Part shown: piece after piece, positions 1 to 7,480 of the stretch
Numbering within the stretch: the stretch's first letter is position 1
Layout: each line of letters opens with the position of its first letter
Source: Aquificota bacterium
Lineage (GTDB): Bacteria; Aquificota; Aquificia; Aquificales; Hydrogenothermaceae
Assembly (NCBI GenBank): GCA_013153765.1
Contig: JAADDT010000029.1
Coordinates: 1 to 12,390, forward strand
DNA length: 12,390 bases
Reading direction: 5' to 3'
Notes under the pieces: model-generated
The model's input: only the letters and a program-made list of their open reading frames with translations
Databases searched by the model: none
What the model was told of the DNA's origin: nothing
Translations under genes and position numbers: made by a program

Positions 1-80
1 TCCTTCTTTGAGCTAAAGTAGTAATAAGCCCCACCGCCTATTATTCCAAGTGCTACCAGCAGTAAAATAACCTTCTTCAT
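1..80 (-). CDS. N-terminus of probable periplasmic adaptor (membrane fusion) protein, partial
   Basis: Only the first 26 codons lie in the window; the gene runs off the left edge. It starts with ATG at 80-78, two bases after the TolC-family stop codon, with a good Shine-Dalgarno run (AGGAAGGG, 96-89) eight bases upstream. The peptide begins MKKVILLLVALGIIGGGAYYYF, a short basic N-terminus followed by one hydrophobic, glycine-rich segment, then SSKK. This is the usual N-terminal anchor of HlyD/AcrA-type adaptor proteins, which bridge an inner-membrane pump and an outer-membrane channel. The assignment to that family rests mainly on its position directly after a TolC-family gene; the anchor alone would fit many membrane-tethered proteins. 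An RND or ABC pump gene would be expected further left, outside the window. Confidence 0.6.
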   Translation of the reverse strand, partial: MKKVILLLVALGIIGGGAYYYFSSKK

Positions 81-82
81 CG

Positions 83-1336
83 TCAATTCCCTTCCTGTGG
101 AAGATGTTTTACCCCTATCTCCCTTTCAAGCATGGCTTTTGTCAAAGCTATGGTAAGCAAGGACTGGACAAGCGTCTCCCTTGCCCCTGCCAGCGAGCTT
201 TCCGCACTGACGAGGGATATTATGTCCCCCTTTCCTACCCTGTACTCCCCCAATGCCTGTTTGTAGTTCTGTTCCGCCTCCTGAAGGAGCGTCCTTGCCA
301 CCTGAAGGTTCCTATAGGCGGACTGGAGGTCAAGGTAGTACCTGTAAAGGTTCAGTTTTATCTGCCTTTCCAACTCCCTTATCTGGTGTCTGTAGTATCT
401 GGTCTTTTCCTTTGACGCAAGGTAAGAATAATACCTCTGTAAGCCGTCAAATATAGTCCAGCTTAAGCCTATCCTCGTTATCGTGTAGCTGTCCTTCGTC
501 CTGTAAAGGGAGTTGTAATCCCTGTTGAGGGAAAAACTCATAAAAACGGAAGGTGTATAGGATAGCTTTGTCTGGAGTACCTGTAGCTGTGCGGCTTTCA
601 GTTCCTTCCTGTACTGGTTGAAAACAGGTCTTTTAAATGCAAGCTTTTCTATCTGCTGGAAGGGAATTAACCTTTCCTTTCCTATCCTGTCAAGCAGTCC
701 CTCCTCCACTTCCGTTTCCCAGTCAAGAGGCATACCTATAAGGCTATTCAGCTGTGCAACGGACTTTTTGTAGTTGTTAACCGCCGTCTCAAGCTGGTAC
801 CTGACCGTTTCGTACCTGACCTTTGCCTGAAGGTAGTCAGCCTTCGTAACCAGACCGAGCTTCAGTTTCTTTTCAGCCATTTTATAAATGGTTTCTGCCG
901 CCTTGAGCTGTGTCTGTCTTACCTTTACTATCTCCCTGTCAGCACAGACCTGATAGTAAGTTTTTTTTACCTGAAAAACAAGGTCAAGCACCGTCTCCTG
1001 AAAGCCGAACTGTTTTGAGCGGTATAAGGCTTTTTTAACCCTGTTTAAAATAATGTTCTGACCGGAATTGTAAACAGTCCAATCAAAACGGAAAGACACG
1101 CCCCTTGAAAAGTAATCCTCCGGTTCAATCCGGTTGTACCTGCTGTAAGTGTAGTTAACCCCGAATGCAGGGAAAAAATTGCCGAAAGTGGTGTAGTAAT
1201 CGTACTTCTGGTATTGGAGGAAAGCCTTTTCCTGTTTTATTAAAGGATGTTTTTCAACCGCAAGGTTTATCGCCTCGTCAAGGGACAAACCTAACGCCGT
1301 AAAGGACAGAAGCAAAAAAACTAAAAACGCCCCCAT
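83..1336 (-). CDS. TolC-family outer-membrane efflux channel
   Basis: The 417-residue protein has the typical length and layout of an outer membrane efflux protein (TolC/OEP family), which forms a trimeric beta-barrel and periplasmic helical tunnel for export. A hydrophobic signal-like segment occupies residues 2-16. LDEAINLAVEKHP (19-31) opens the first OEP repeat. Long helical heptad-like stretches carry the family's recurring motifs: KLKLGLVTKADYLQAKV (157-173) in the first half and EYRVGKGDIISLVSAESSL (364-382) in the second. Beta-strand-like aromatic segments lie near 58-90 and 263-298. ATG 1336 is the only canonical start in frame before an upstream stop; the Shine-Dalgarno is weak, so translation is probably coupled to the gene just upstream, whose stop lies one base away. 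One oddity is that the signal peptide has no basic residue before its hydrophobic core. The substrate cannot be inferred. Confidence 0.93.
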   Translation of the reverse strand: MGAFLVFLLLSFTALGLSLDEAINLAVEKHPLIKQEKAFLQYQKYDYYTTFGNFFPAFGVNYTYSRYNRIEPEDYFSRGVSFRFDWTVYNSGQNIILNRVKKALYRSKQFGFQETVLDLVFQVKKTYYQVCADREIVKVRQTQLKAAETIYKMAEKKLKLGLVTKADYLQAKVRYETVRYQLETAVNNYKKSVAQLNSLIGMPLDWETEVEEGLLDRIGKERLIPFQQIEKLAFKRPVFNQYRKELKAAQLQVLQTKLSYTPSVFMSFSLNRDYNSLYRTKDSYTITRIGLSWTIFDGLQRYYSYLASKEKTRYYRHQIRELERQIKLNLYRYYLDLQSAYRNLQVARTLLQEAEQNYKQALGEYRVGKGDIISLVSAESSLAGARETLVQSLLTIALTKAMLEREIGVKHLPQEGN

Positions 1337-1337
1337 T

Positions 1338-1817
1338 TTAAATAATGTCCCGTTCCGCCAGATTTTTCAGCTTTTCAAACTGTTCCTTCGTAAGTGCGTT
1401 CTGTATGGTTCTAACTTCCTTTATGTTGTAAACGGTAAGTTCAGCCTTCTTCTTGGCTATGTCTATCACCAGCTTCTTTATCCTGCCAGCATCTCCGCCG
1501 TTTAAAACCAGTCTGGCAAGTTCGTCCTCCCTTTCCTTTATAGTTCTGGCAAGCTGTACCATTTTGCTGTAGTACTTGGAGTAAAACAGGTTTATAGCCT
1601 TTAACTGTTCCTGCGTAAGCCCAAGCTGGTCTTTGTATTTCTTCAGTGCAGGAATGAAGTTAAACCTTTTCGTTAAAAAGTACCTGTCCATCCAGCTGTC
1701 GTCCCCAATCTGGTCAACGGTAAGTGTTATCGGCTGGTTTTGTTGAGGCTGTTGCTGTCCGTAAGAAAACGAGAAAATAACAAGAACCAGTGCGGTTAAA
1801 GATATTAACCTTTTCAC
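1338..1817 (-). CDS. Spy/CpxP-like periplasmic protein (LTxxQ repeats)
   Basis: This 159-residue protein starts with GTG at 1817-1815, supported by an AAAAGGGG ribosome-binding site about seven bases upstream and a clean signal peptide (VKRLISLTALVLVIFSFSYG, 1-20). The open frame extends upstream to 1952, but that extension has no signal-like character and runs into ileS. After a Gln/Pro-rich linker the mature part is almost entirely helical and contains two LTxEQ motifs (LTQEQ 67-71 and LTKEQ 142-146), the hallmark of the Spy/CpxP/ZraP periplasmic fold. Spy is a chaperone and CpxP an envelope-stress modulator; ZraP and CnrX relatives bind metal. This protein has no Cys and no His, so a metal-binding role is not supported. 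It is the first gene of an operon with the TolC-family channel, suggesting an envelope-stress or toxic-compound export role. Family assignment is by motif only. Confidence 0.75.
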   Translation of the reverse strand: MKRLISLTALVLVIFSFSYGQQQPQQNQPITLTVDQIGDDSWMDRYFLTKRFNFIPALKKYKDQLGLTQEQLKAINLFYSKYYSKMVQLARTIKEREDELARLVLNGGDAGRIKKLVIDIAKKKAELTVYNIKEVRTIQNALTKEQFEKLKNLAERDII

Positions 1818-1850
1818 TTTTTTACCCCTTTTTCCGTTTATTAATAAAAA

Positions 1851-1856
1851 ATTATA
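1851..1856 (-). promoter_or_regulatory. Probable -10 box for the Spy-like/TolC operon
   Basis: On the minus strand a perfect TATAAT lies 34 bases upstream of the GTG start, in an AT-rich spacer. It would give a leader of roughly 27 nt containing the AAAAGGGG ribosome-binding site. No good -35 hexamer is seen at 16-18 bp spacing, so this is a candidate only. Confidence 0.45.
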
Positions 1857-1895
1857 CTCCAAATCGTAAGTTATGATTACAGGTATGGAATGGCT

Positions 1896-1901
1896 TATAA
1901 T
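1896..1901 (+). promoter_or_regulatory. Probable -10 box for ileS
   Basis: A perfect TATAAT sits 34 bases upstream of the TTG start of ileS. The matching -35 region is poor (TGATTA at 1874-1879, 16-bp spacing). It faces away from the TATAAT at 1856-1851 on the other strand, so the 118-nt spacer appears to hold two back-to-back promoters. Confidence 0.45.
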
Positions 1902-1920
1902 ATTGTTTTGATTAAAAATA

Positions 1921-1927
1921 AGGAGGT
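1921..1927 (+). promoter_or_regulatory. Ribosome-binding site fixing the TTG start of ileS
   Basis: AGGAGGT is a near-perfect Shine-Dalgarno, eight bases before TTG 1936. The nearby ATG at 1941 is out of frame and the next in-frame ATG (1981) would remove conserved N-terminal residues, so this site supports TTG initiation. Confidence 0.85.
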
Positions 1928-1935
1928 TTGCCCTA

Positions 1936-4776
1936 TTGGAATGGAAAGACACACTTAACCTGCCTAAAACGGACTTCCCTATGAAAGGAAACCTGCCTAA
2001 AAGGGAGCCGGAAATTTTGAAAAAGTGGCAGGAAATAAAAATTTACGAAAGGTTAAGGGAAGAAAGGAAAGGAAGGGAAAAGTACATACTCCACGACGGA
2101 CCTCCTTATGCAAACGGACACATACACATAGGACACGCCCTAAACAAAATCCTTAAGGATATAGTGGTTAAGTACGCATCAATGTCCGGTAAGGACGCCC
2201 CTTTCGTTCCCGGATGGGACTGCCACGGTCTTCCAATAGAACAGCAGGTAGAAAAACAGCTTAAGTCCCAGAAAAAAAGGAAGGAAGACCTTTCAAAGTC
2301 CGAGTTCAGGAAGCTTTGCAGACAGTACGCCCAGAAGTTCGTTGAGATACAGAAGGAAGAGTTTATCAGGCTTGGGATTATAGGAAACTGGGAAAAGCCG
2401 TACCTTACGATGAGACCTTCCTATCAGGCACAGGAGATAAGGGAGCTGGGAAGAATATTCAACAAAGGGATAGCTTACAGAGGTAAAAAGCCCGTTTACT
2501 GGTGCATATACGACAAAACCGCCGAAGCGGAGGCGGAGGTTGAATACAGGGAGAAAAAAGACCCTTCCATATACGTTGCCTTTGAGCTGGTTGAACCTCC
2601 TGAAGGTATCGGTCTGAAAACGTACGCCGTAATATGGACCACAACCCCTTGGACACTGCCGGCAAACCTTGGGATAATGGTGTCTCCGGAGTTTGATTAC
2701 TCCTTTTTCAGGTCTGGAGACAAGGTTTACATCGTTGCAAGCGAGCTTCTGGAAAGCTTTAAGGAAAAGGTCAGTCTGGAGGGAACCGTCTTAAAGGAAG
2801 TGAAAGGAAGGGAGCTGGAGTTTTTAGAGTACAGACACCCGTTTATTGAGCGGATTTCAAGGATATACCTGTCCGAGTTCGTTGAGCTTGGGACGGGAAC
2901 AGGTCTGGTACACATGGCACCGGGACACGGACAGGAGGACTACATAATAGGACAGAGATACGGCATAGAGCCGTTTGCCCCGGTTGACGACAGCGGAAGG
3001 TTCACAGAAGAAGCACCGGAGTTTATTCAGGGACTTACCGTTTTTGAGGCTAACAAGCCCATAATACAAAAGCTTGAGGAGAAAGGAGCTTTACTGTTTT
3101 CAGAAACCGTTGAACACTCCTATCCCCACTGCTGGAGGTGTAAAAACCCGGTAATATTCAGAGCCACACCCCAGTGGTTCATATCAATGGACGCTGTCCT
3201 CCAAAACGGAAACACCCTACGGGGAGAAGCTGTAAGGGAGATAGAAAGCGTAAAGTGGATACCGCACTGGGGAGAAAACAGGATAAAGTCCATGGTTGAA
3301 AACAGACCTGACTGGTGTATCTCAAGGCAGAGGAGCTGGGGAGTGCCTATAGCCGTGTTTTACTGCAAGAAGTGTGGTGAGATAATAAAAGATCAGCAGG
3401 TCTTTGAACATGTGGCAGAAATGATAGAAAAAGACCCTTTCGGTGCTGACATCTGGTTTGAGAAGCCGGCTGAAGAGCTTCTGCCTGAAGGATACACCTG
3501 TCCAAAGTGCGGTTTTGACCGGTTTGACAGGGAAGAGGACATTCTTGACGTCTGGTTTGACAGCGGAGTATCACACGCGGCTGTTTTAAAGAGCGGTTTC
3601 TGGGAAGAGTTAGTATGGCCTGCCGATATGTATCTGGAAGGTTCAGACCAGCATAGAGGCTGGTTCCAGTCCTCCCTCCTTGAAAGCGTGGCTTCTTACG
3701 ATAAAGCTCCTTACAGGAGCGTCCTGACGCACGGCTTTATCCTTGACGAGAAAGGGAGAAAAATGTCCAAATCCCTCGGCAACGTTATCCCTCCCGAAAA
3801 GGTGATAAAGCAGTACGGAGCAGACATACTCCGCCTCTGGGTCGTATCCGAAGACTACACTGAAGACATAAAGATAGGAATGAACCTGCTAAAAGGTATA
3901 GCCGACGACTACAGGAAGATAAGGAACACCTTCAGGTATTTCCTTGGAAACCTGTACGACTTCAATCCGGAAAAGGACGCACTTCCTTACGACAGCCTCC
4001 TTGAGATAGACAAATGGATGCTTTCAAAACTCCAGAGGCTTATTGACAAATCCCACGGTTATTACTCAAACTACCGCTTCCACCGTATATACCACGAGGT
4101 AAAAAGGTTTATGATAGTTGACCTGTCCGCCGTATATCTGGACATACTGAAGGACAGGCTTTACGTGTATGCACCCCAAACTGTTGAAAGGAGGTCTGCA
4201 CAGACAGTCCTTTTCCACCTCCTTTCCTCACTGGCAAGACTGCTTGCCCCCATACTTTCCTTCACTATGGAGGAAGTCTGGGAACACGTGAGGCGGATAG
4301 ACGGCAGAGCTAAAGAGAGCGTCCACCTTGAGGAAATGCCAGTCGTGGTTCAGGACTACATAAATCCGGAGATTGAAAAAACTTACCAGAAGCTTATGGA
4401 GGTAAGGAGCGTCGTCCTGAAAGCCCTTGAGGAGGCAAGGAAAGGAGAGCTTATAAGACACCCTTACGAGGCGAAGGTAATACTCTCCCTCCCTGAAGAA
4501 TACAGGAAAATCGTTGAAGAGAGGAAGGACTGGATTAAATTTTTCCTTACCGTCTCACAGGTGGAGCTTGCGGACAGCGTTCAGGCGGACGTTGTGGTTG
4601 AAAACGAAGACCTGAAGGGAGCGAAAATAGGAGTTAAAAAGGCGGAAGGTAATAAATGTCCAAGGTGCTGGATTTACGACCTGTCAGTAAGGGACGGACA
4701 GCCCGTATGCGACAGGTGTAAAAAACAGATAGAAATAATGAACATAAACATAAACCAGATAGAGGAGGTTCAATGA
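1936..4776 (+). CDS. ileS: Isoleucyl-tRNA synthetase
   Basis: The 946-residue class Ia aminoacyl-tRNA synthetase charges tRNA-Ile with isoleucine in the cytoplasm and edits misactivated valine. Its start is TTG: the encoded [23 protein letters not shown] aligns with the conserved bacterial IleRS N-terminus. The HIGH motif is at 64-67 (within HIHIGH) and KMSKS at 609-613. The CP1 editing domain shows [10 protein letters not shown] (235-244) and [18 protein letters not shown] (319-336), including His326 and Asp335, which correspond to the editing residues of the E. coli enzyme. WCISRQR-WGVPI and LDVWFDSG flank an insertion with two CxxC pairs (C477/C480 and C522/C525), a likely zinc knuckle lacking in the E. 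coli form. The C-terminal zinc finger is complete (C908, C911, C925, C928). The stop overlaps the next gene's start (ATGA), so the two genes are likely co-transcribed and translationally coupled. Confidence 0.98.
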   Translation: MEWKDTLNLPKTDFPMKGNLPKREPEILKKWQEIKIYERLREERKGREKYILHDGPPYANGHIHIGHALNKILKDIVVKYASMSGKDAPFVPGWDCHGLPIEQQVEKQLKSQKKRKEDLSKSEFRKLCRQYAQKFVEIQKEEFIRLGIIGNWEKPYLTMRPSYQAQEIRELGRIFNKGIAYRGKKPVYWCIYDKTAEAEAEVEYREKKDPSIYVAFELVEPPEGIGLKTYAVIWTTTPWTLPANLGIMVSPEFDYSFFRSGDKVYIVASELLESFKEKVSLEGTVLKEVKGRELEFLEYRHPFIERISRIYLSEFVELGTGTGLVHMAPGHGQEDYIIGQRYGIEPFAPVDDSGRFTEEAPEFIQGLTVFEANKPIIQKLEEKGALLFSETVEHSYPHCWRCKNPVIFRATPQWFISMDAVLQNGNTLRGEAVREIESVKWIPHWGENRIKSMVENRPDWCISRQRSWGVPIAVFYCKKCGEIIKDQQVFEHVAEMIEKDPFGADIWFEKPAEELLPEGYTCPKCGFDRFDREEDILDVWFDSGVSHAAVLKSGFWEELVWPADMYLEGSDQHRGWFQSSLLESVASYDKAPYRSVLTHGFILDEKGRKMSKSLGNVIPPEKVIKQYGADILRLWVVSEDYTEDIKIGMNLLKGIADDYRKIRNTFRYFLGNLYDFNPEKDALPYDSLLEIDKWMLSKLQRLIDKSHGYYSNYRFHRIYHEVKRFMIVDLSAVYLDILKDRLYVYAPQTVERRSAQTVLFHLLSSLARLLAPILSFTMEEVWEHVRRIDGRAKESVHLEEMPVVVQDYINPEIEKTYQKLMEVRSVVLKALEEARKGELIRHPYEAKVILSLPEEYRKIVEERKDWIKFFLTVSQVELADSVQADVVVENEDLKGAKIGVKKAEGNKCPRCWIYDLSVRDGQPVCDRCKKQIEIMNININQIEEVQ

Positions 4777-5057
4777 AAAAGTCAGACCTTATTGAGGAAA
4801 TTGCAGACCAGTTTCCGGAGATTGACCGAAAGGAAGTTGCCCAGATTGTTAACGGCGTGTTTGAGGCTATGATGGAGGGACTGGCTAACGGCGAGAAGGT
4901 TGAAATCAGAGGACTTGGCACCTTCAGAGTTAAGTCCCGCAAGGGAAAAACAGCCAGAAACCCCCGCACAGGCGAAAAGATAAAAGTACCACCAAAAAAG
5001 GTAGTCCACTTCAAAATAGGCAAGGTATTAAGAGCGAAGCTTAACGGGAAGGACTAA
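4773..5057 (+). CDS. HU/IHF-family DNA-binding protein
   Basis: The 94-residue protein matches the bacterial nucleoid-protein family that bends DNA as a dimer. An N-terminal helical dimerisation part (1-45, [17 protein letters not shown]...) is followed by the family signature [22 protein letters not shown] (47-68), with the DNA-intercalating proline at 64 in the RNPRTG arm tip. The C-terminus [19 protein letters not shown] resembles IHF subunits, with HFKxGKxLR, as much as HU, so I leave the symbol blank. ATG 4773 overlaps the ileS TGA by four bases and has AGGAGG at 4763-4768. The stop codon at 5055-5057 overlaps the convergent mnmG stop. Placement behind ileS, where many bacteria carry lspA, is uncommon but the protein itself is ordinary. 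Confidence 0.95.
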   Translation: MKKSDLIEEIADQFPEIDRKEVAQIVNGVFEAMMEGLANGEKVEIRGLGTFRVKSRKGKTARNPRTGEKIKVPPKKVVHFKIGKVLRAKLNGKD

Positions 5058-6922
5058 ACCTTCCCCTTCTTTTCCCTTTTCTGCTTTTCAAGGTAAACCA
5101 TAATTGACGTTATTGCGGCGGGAGTAATCCCTTCCATTCTTGCCGCATGTCCCAGCGTGATAGGTCTGCCTTCCGTAAGCTTCTGCACCACCTCTTTGGT
5201 CAGACCTGCTACCTTTGAGTAATCAATGTCAGCAGGTATTTTTATCTTTTCCAGATACTTCATCTTTTCGTTCAGCTTCCTTTCCCTTTCAAAGTAGCCC
5301 GAATACTTGGCGTTTATCTCAACCTCTTCCCTTACGTATTTACTTTCAGGCAGTTCCACCCCAAGCTTTTCCAGTTGATCAACGCTTACCTCCGGTCTTT
5401 TCAGGTAGTCCATAACCGGCACCACCTTTCCCCCAACCTTTACCTTTTCCTTTTTGTACCTTTCAATGTAGCCGTTTATCTCCTCCTCTATCTCCTTTAC
5501 AGCCCTGTACTGGTCTTCCGTGAGCATACCCAGATTGTAAGCTTTTTCATAAAGCCTTAAAATCGGATTGTCCTGCCTCAGGTGTAGCCTGTATTCCGCC
5601 CGGGAGGTAAACAGCCTGTAAGGTTCTATCACACCTTTGGTGGTAAGGTCGTCTATCATAACACCTATGTAGCTTTCGTCCCTCCTTAAATAAAACAGCT
5701 CCTTACCCCGTGAATACAAGGCGGCGTTTATGCCGGCTACCAAGCCCTGACCTGCCGCCTCCTCGTATCCTGTCGTCCCGTTAAAGTTCCCTGCGTGGAA
5801 AAGTCCCCTTATCCTTTTCGTCTCAAGCGTCGGATACAGTTCCGTCGGCGGGACGATATCGTACTCTATGGCATATGCAGGCTTTAATAGTATTACATTT
5901 TCCAGACCGGGAATGGAGCGGTACATCTCCCACTGGACTTCCTCAGGCAGGGAGGTTGAAAGACCGTTAGGATATATGCTTATCCCGTCCCTCGTCTCAG
6001 GTTCAAGCCAGACCGTATGCCTGTCCTTATTTTCAAACTTGACTATTTTGTCCTCTATGGAAGGACAGTACCGCGGTCCAACACCGGTGATAGCCCCGCC
6101 GTATAGTGCAGTCCTGTGCAGGTTTTCCCTGATAATCCTGTGTGTTTCCGGCGTGGTATATGTTATGTGGCAAGGCACCTGTTCCTTCTGTCCCTTTTCA
6201 AACCAGTATCCGTAAGAAGGTTCTGTCCAGAAGGAAAACTTGGGAGCAGGATCGTCCCCCCACGCCTCTTCAAGTGAGGAAAAGTCAATACTCCTTTTGT
6301 CAAGCCTTGCGGGAGTACCGGTCTTGAACCTCTGGAGAGGAAAACCTGCCCTTTTATAAAACTGTGGCAGTTTGCTTGCAGGCTTTTCCTCCATTCTACC
6401 TGCCGGTATCTGCTTATCCCCTATGTGTATCACCCCTTCAAGGAAAGTTCCTGTGGCAACCACCACCGAGGAGACTTTTATCCTTATCCTGCCGTCAACC
6501 TCAACACCCTCAACCCTGTTTTCGTTTTCCTTCAGGAATATGTCCGTAGCCTCCCCTTCTATGACCGTAAGGTTTTCCGCATTTAAAACCCTGTTTACCA
6601 TGTATTTTCTGTATTCTTCCTTGTCCGCCTGTGCCCGTGGAGAGCGGACGGCAGGACCTTTCCGCGTGTTCAAGGTCTTAAACTGTATTCCGGTAGTGTC
6701 TATAGCCCTGCCCATTTCACCGCCGAAGGCATCTACCTCCCTTACCACTATCCCTTTTGCTATACCGCCTATTGCAGGATTGCAAGGCATAGTTCCTATC
6801 TTGTTTTTATCCAGCGTGATAAGGACGGTCTTTGCCCCCAGCTTTGCGGAGGACAGTGCCGCCTCAATTCCGGCGTGTCCGCCACCTATCACAGCCACGT
6901 CAAACTCCGTATCGTAAACCAT
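5054..6922 (-). CDS. mnmG: tRNA uridine-5-carboxymethylaminomethyl modification enzyme MnmG
   Basis: The 622-residue FAD protein (GidA) is close to the usual length of about 630. With MnmE it installs the carboxymethylaminomethyl group on U34 of certain tRNAs, using methylene-tetrahydrofolate. The N-terminal dinucleotide-binding motif is VIGGGHAGIEAA (11-22). PCNPAIGGIAKG (46-57) holds conserved Cys47; GVGPRYCPSIEDKI (280-293) holds the second conserved Cys at 286. AAGQGLVAGINAALY marks the second GidA signature, and the C-terminal helical domain ends with ITLGHAARMEGITPAAITSIMVYL, the MnmE/tRNA-binding part. ATG 6922-6920 has AGGGAG about eight bases upstream. It lies 59 bases downstream of the DUF501 gene on the same strand, and its stop overlaps that of the convergent HU/IHF gene. 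mnmE is not in the window. Confidence 0.98.
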   Translation of the reverse strand: MVYDTEFDVAVIGGGHAGIEAALSSAKLGAKTVLITLDKNKIGTMPCNPAIGGIAKGIVVREVDAFGGEMGRAIDTTGIQFKTLNTRKGPAVRSPRAQADKEEYRKYMVNRVLNAENLTVIEGEATDIFLKENENRVEGVEVDGRIRIKVSSVVVATGTFLEGVIHIGDKQIPAGRMEEKPASKLPQFYKRAGFPLQRFKTGTPARLDKRSIDFSSLEEAWGDDPAPKFSFWTEPSYGYWFEKGQKEQVPCHITYTTPETHRIIRENLHRTALYGGAITGVGPRYCPSIEDKIVKFENKDRHTVWLEPETRDGISIYPNGLSTSLPEEVQWEMYRSIPGLENVILLKPAYAIEYDIVPPTELYPTLETKRIRGLFHAGNFNGTTGYEEAAGQGLVAGINAALYSRGKELFYLRRDESYIGVMIDDLTTKGVIEPYRLFTSRAEYRLHLRQDNPILRLYEKAYNLGMLTEDQYRAVKEIEEEINGYIERYKKEKVKVGGKVVPVMDYLKRPEVSVDQLEKLGVELPESKYVREEVEINAKYSGYFERERKLNEKMKYLEKIKIPADIDYSKVAGLTKEVVQKLTEGRPITLGHAARMEGITPAAITSIMVYLEKQKREKKGKV

Positions 6923-6981
6923 TCATTTCTCTCCCTTATTTTTTCTAAAACGGGAAAATAATATATGAAATGTTGTTTCCA

Positions 6982-7419
6982 CTACAAGCCGTCAGTCCGG
7001 AGCTTTTCCAGAACGAAACTGCCTATCGGATTTTTGAACCTTTCGTCCCCCAGATGGTATGCAGTCCACAGGTGGAGGCACTTTATCTTCAAGGGAGGCG
7101 TTTTGTAATCACCTATCCCGCCGATGCCTGTCTGAAGTAGTTTTTTTTCGGCGTAAGGAGGGAGCTTTGCCCTTTCCAGAAAAGACCTGCGGAGGGATAT
7201 TTCCTTTTCGTGCAGTTCCACGAGCAGGTCAAAAACCTCTTTCTTTCCCGTAAACTCCTCCTCAAGCCGTTTTATCCAGCCCTTTTCCTCCAGCCTTGAC
7301 ACGGCTTTTTTCAACTCCCTGTCCACTATCCAGAACCTTGTCGGCTGTGGAAGTATTATTCCCTTTTTTTCGTCAAAAAAGACAAACGGACTGCCTGCGA
7401 CGGCTTTTTCCATAACCAC
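6982..7419 (-). CDS. DUF501-family protein of unknown function
   Basis: The 145-residue protein has the conserved features I associate with DUF501: an N-terminal AxxGSPFV segment (7-13), PTRFWIV (26-32), AVSRLEEKGW (39-48), an acidic helical middle with ELHEKEI (68-74), then GIGGIGDYKTPPLKIKCLHLWTAYHL (98-123) with the KCLH block at 113-116 and NPIG at 130-133. In Actinobacteria, members sit near eno, a FtsB-like gene and ppx; that context is not seen here. No catalytic function is established to my knowledge. The start used is GTG 7419, with GGAAGG about seven bases upstream; ATG 7413 is an alternative. The frame stays open to 7452 and the upstream codons encode a plausible family N-terminus (IGREGAVV) but have no standard start, so the true N-terminus is uncertain. 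Likely co-transcribed with mnmG, 59 bases downstream. Confidence 0.75.
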   Translation of the reverse strand: MVMEKAVAGSPFVFFDEKKGIILPQPTRFWIVDRELKKAVSRLEEKGWIKRLEEEFTGKKEVFDLLVELHEKEISLRRSFLERAKLPPYAEKKLLQTGIGGIGDYKTPPLKIKCLHLWTAYHLGDERFKNPIGSFVLEKLRTDGL

Positions 7420-7443
7420 GACTGCACCTTCCCTGCCTATTGG

Positions 7444-7463
7444 TAGTATAATTTAGTATATTT
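7444..7463. repeat. Tandem 10-bp repeat in a divergent promoter region
   Basis: TAGTATAATT (7444-7453) is followed immediately by TAGTATATTT (7454-7463), nine of ten bases identical. On the plus strand they supply TATAAT (7447-7452) and TATATT (7457-7462) ahead of thpR; on the minus strand each supplies TATACT ahead of the DUF501 gene. Recognisable -35 elements are lacking. The sequence is compatible with paired, closely opposed promoters or a small operator. Confidence 0.5.
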
Positions 7464-7466
7464 TTG

Positions 7467-7472
7467 TAAGGA
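7467..7472 (+). promoter_or_regulatory. Ribosome-binding site of thpR
   Basis: TAAGGA lies eight bases before ATG 7481 and supports that start; no other in-frame start lies close by. Confidence 0.6.
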
Positions 7473-7480
7473 TTAACAGT

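Noticed and set aside
1891..1906. Possible sigma-54 promoter (TGGC...ATTG) upstream of ileS
   Set aside because: The spacing between the GG and G(C) elements is off by one, the GC dinucleotide at -12 is missing, and the site coincides with a perfect TATAAT.
1818..1952. Longer minus-strand start (ATG 1952) for the Spy-like protein
   Set aside because: The extra 45 residues overlap the start of ileS, contain the TATAAT box and precede a clean signal peptide; the GTG at 1817 has a good ribosome-binding site.
3364..3510. CxxC pairs inside ileS as a sign of domain fusion
   Set aside because: A zinc-knuckle insertion at this place occurs in other bacterial IleRS proteins, and the flanking catalytic sequence is continuous.
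4634..5023. 129-codon minus-strand open frame across the ileS/HU boundary
   Set aside because: It is antisense to two well-supported genes, with no family resemblance and no ribosome-binding site.
6372..6917. 181-codon plus-strand open frame antisense to mnmG
   Set aside because: It lies entirely within the highly conserved mnmG 5' half, has no ribosome-binding site and reads as low-complexity Ser/Pro/Thr sequence typical of a shadow frame.
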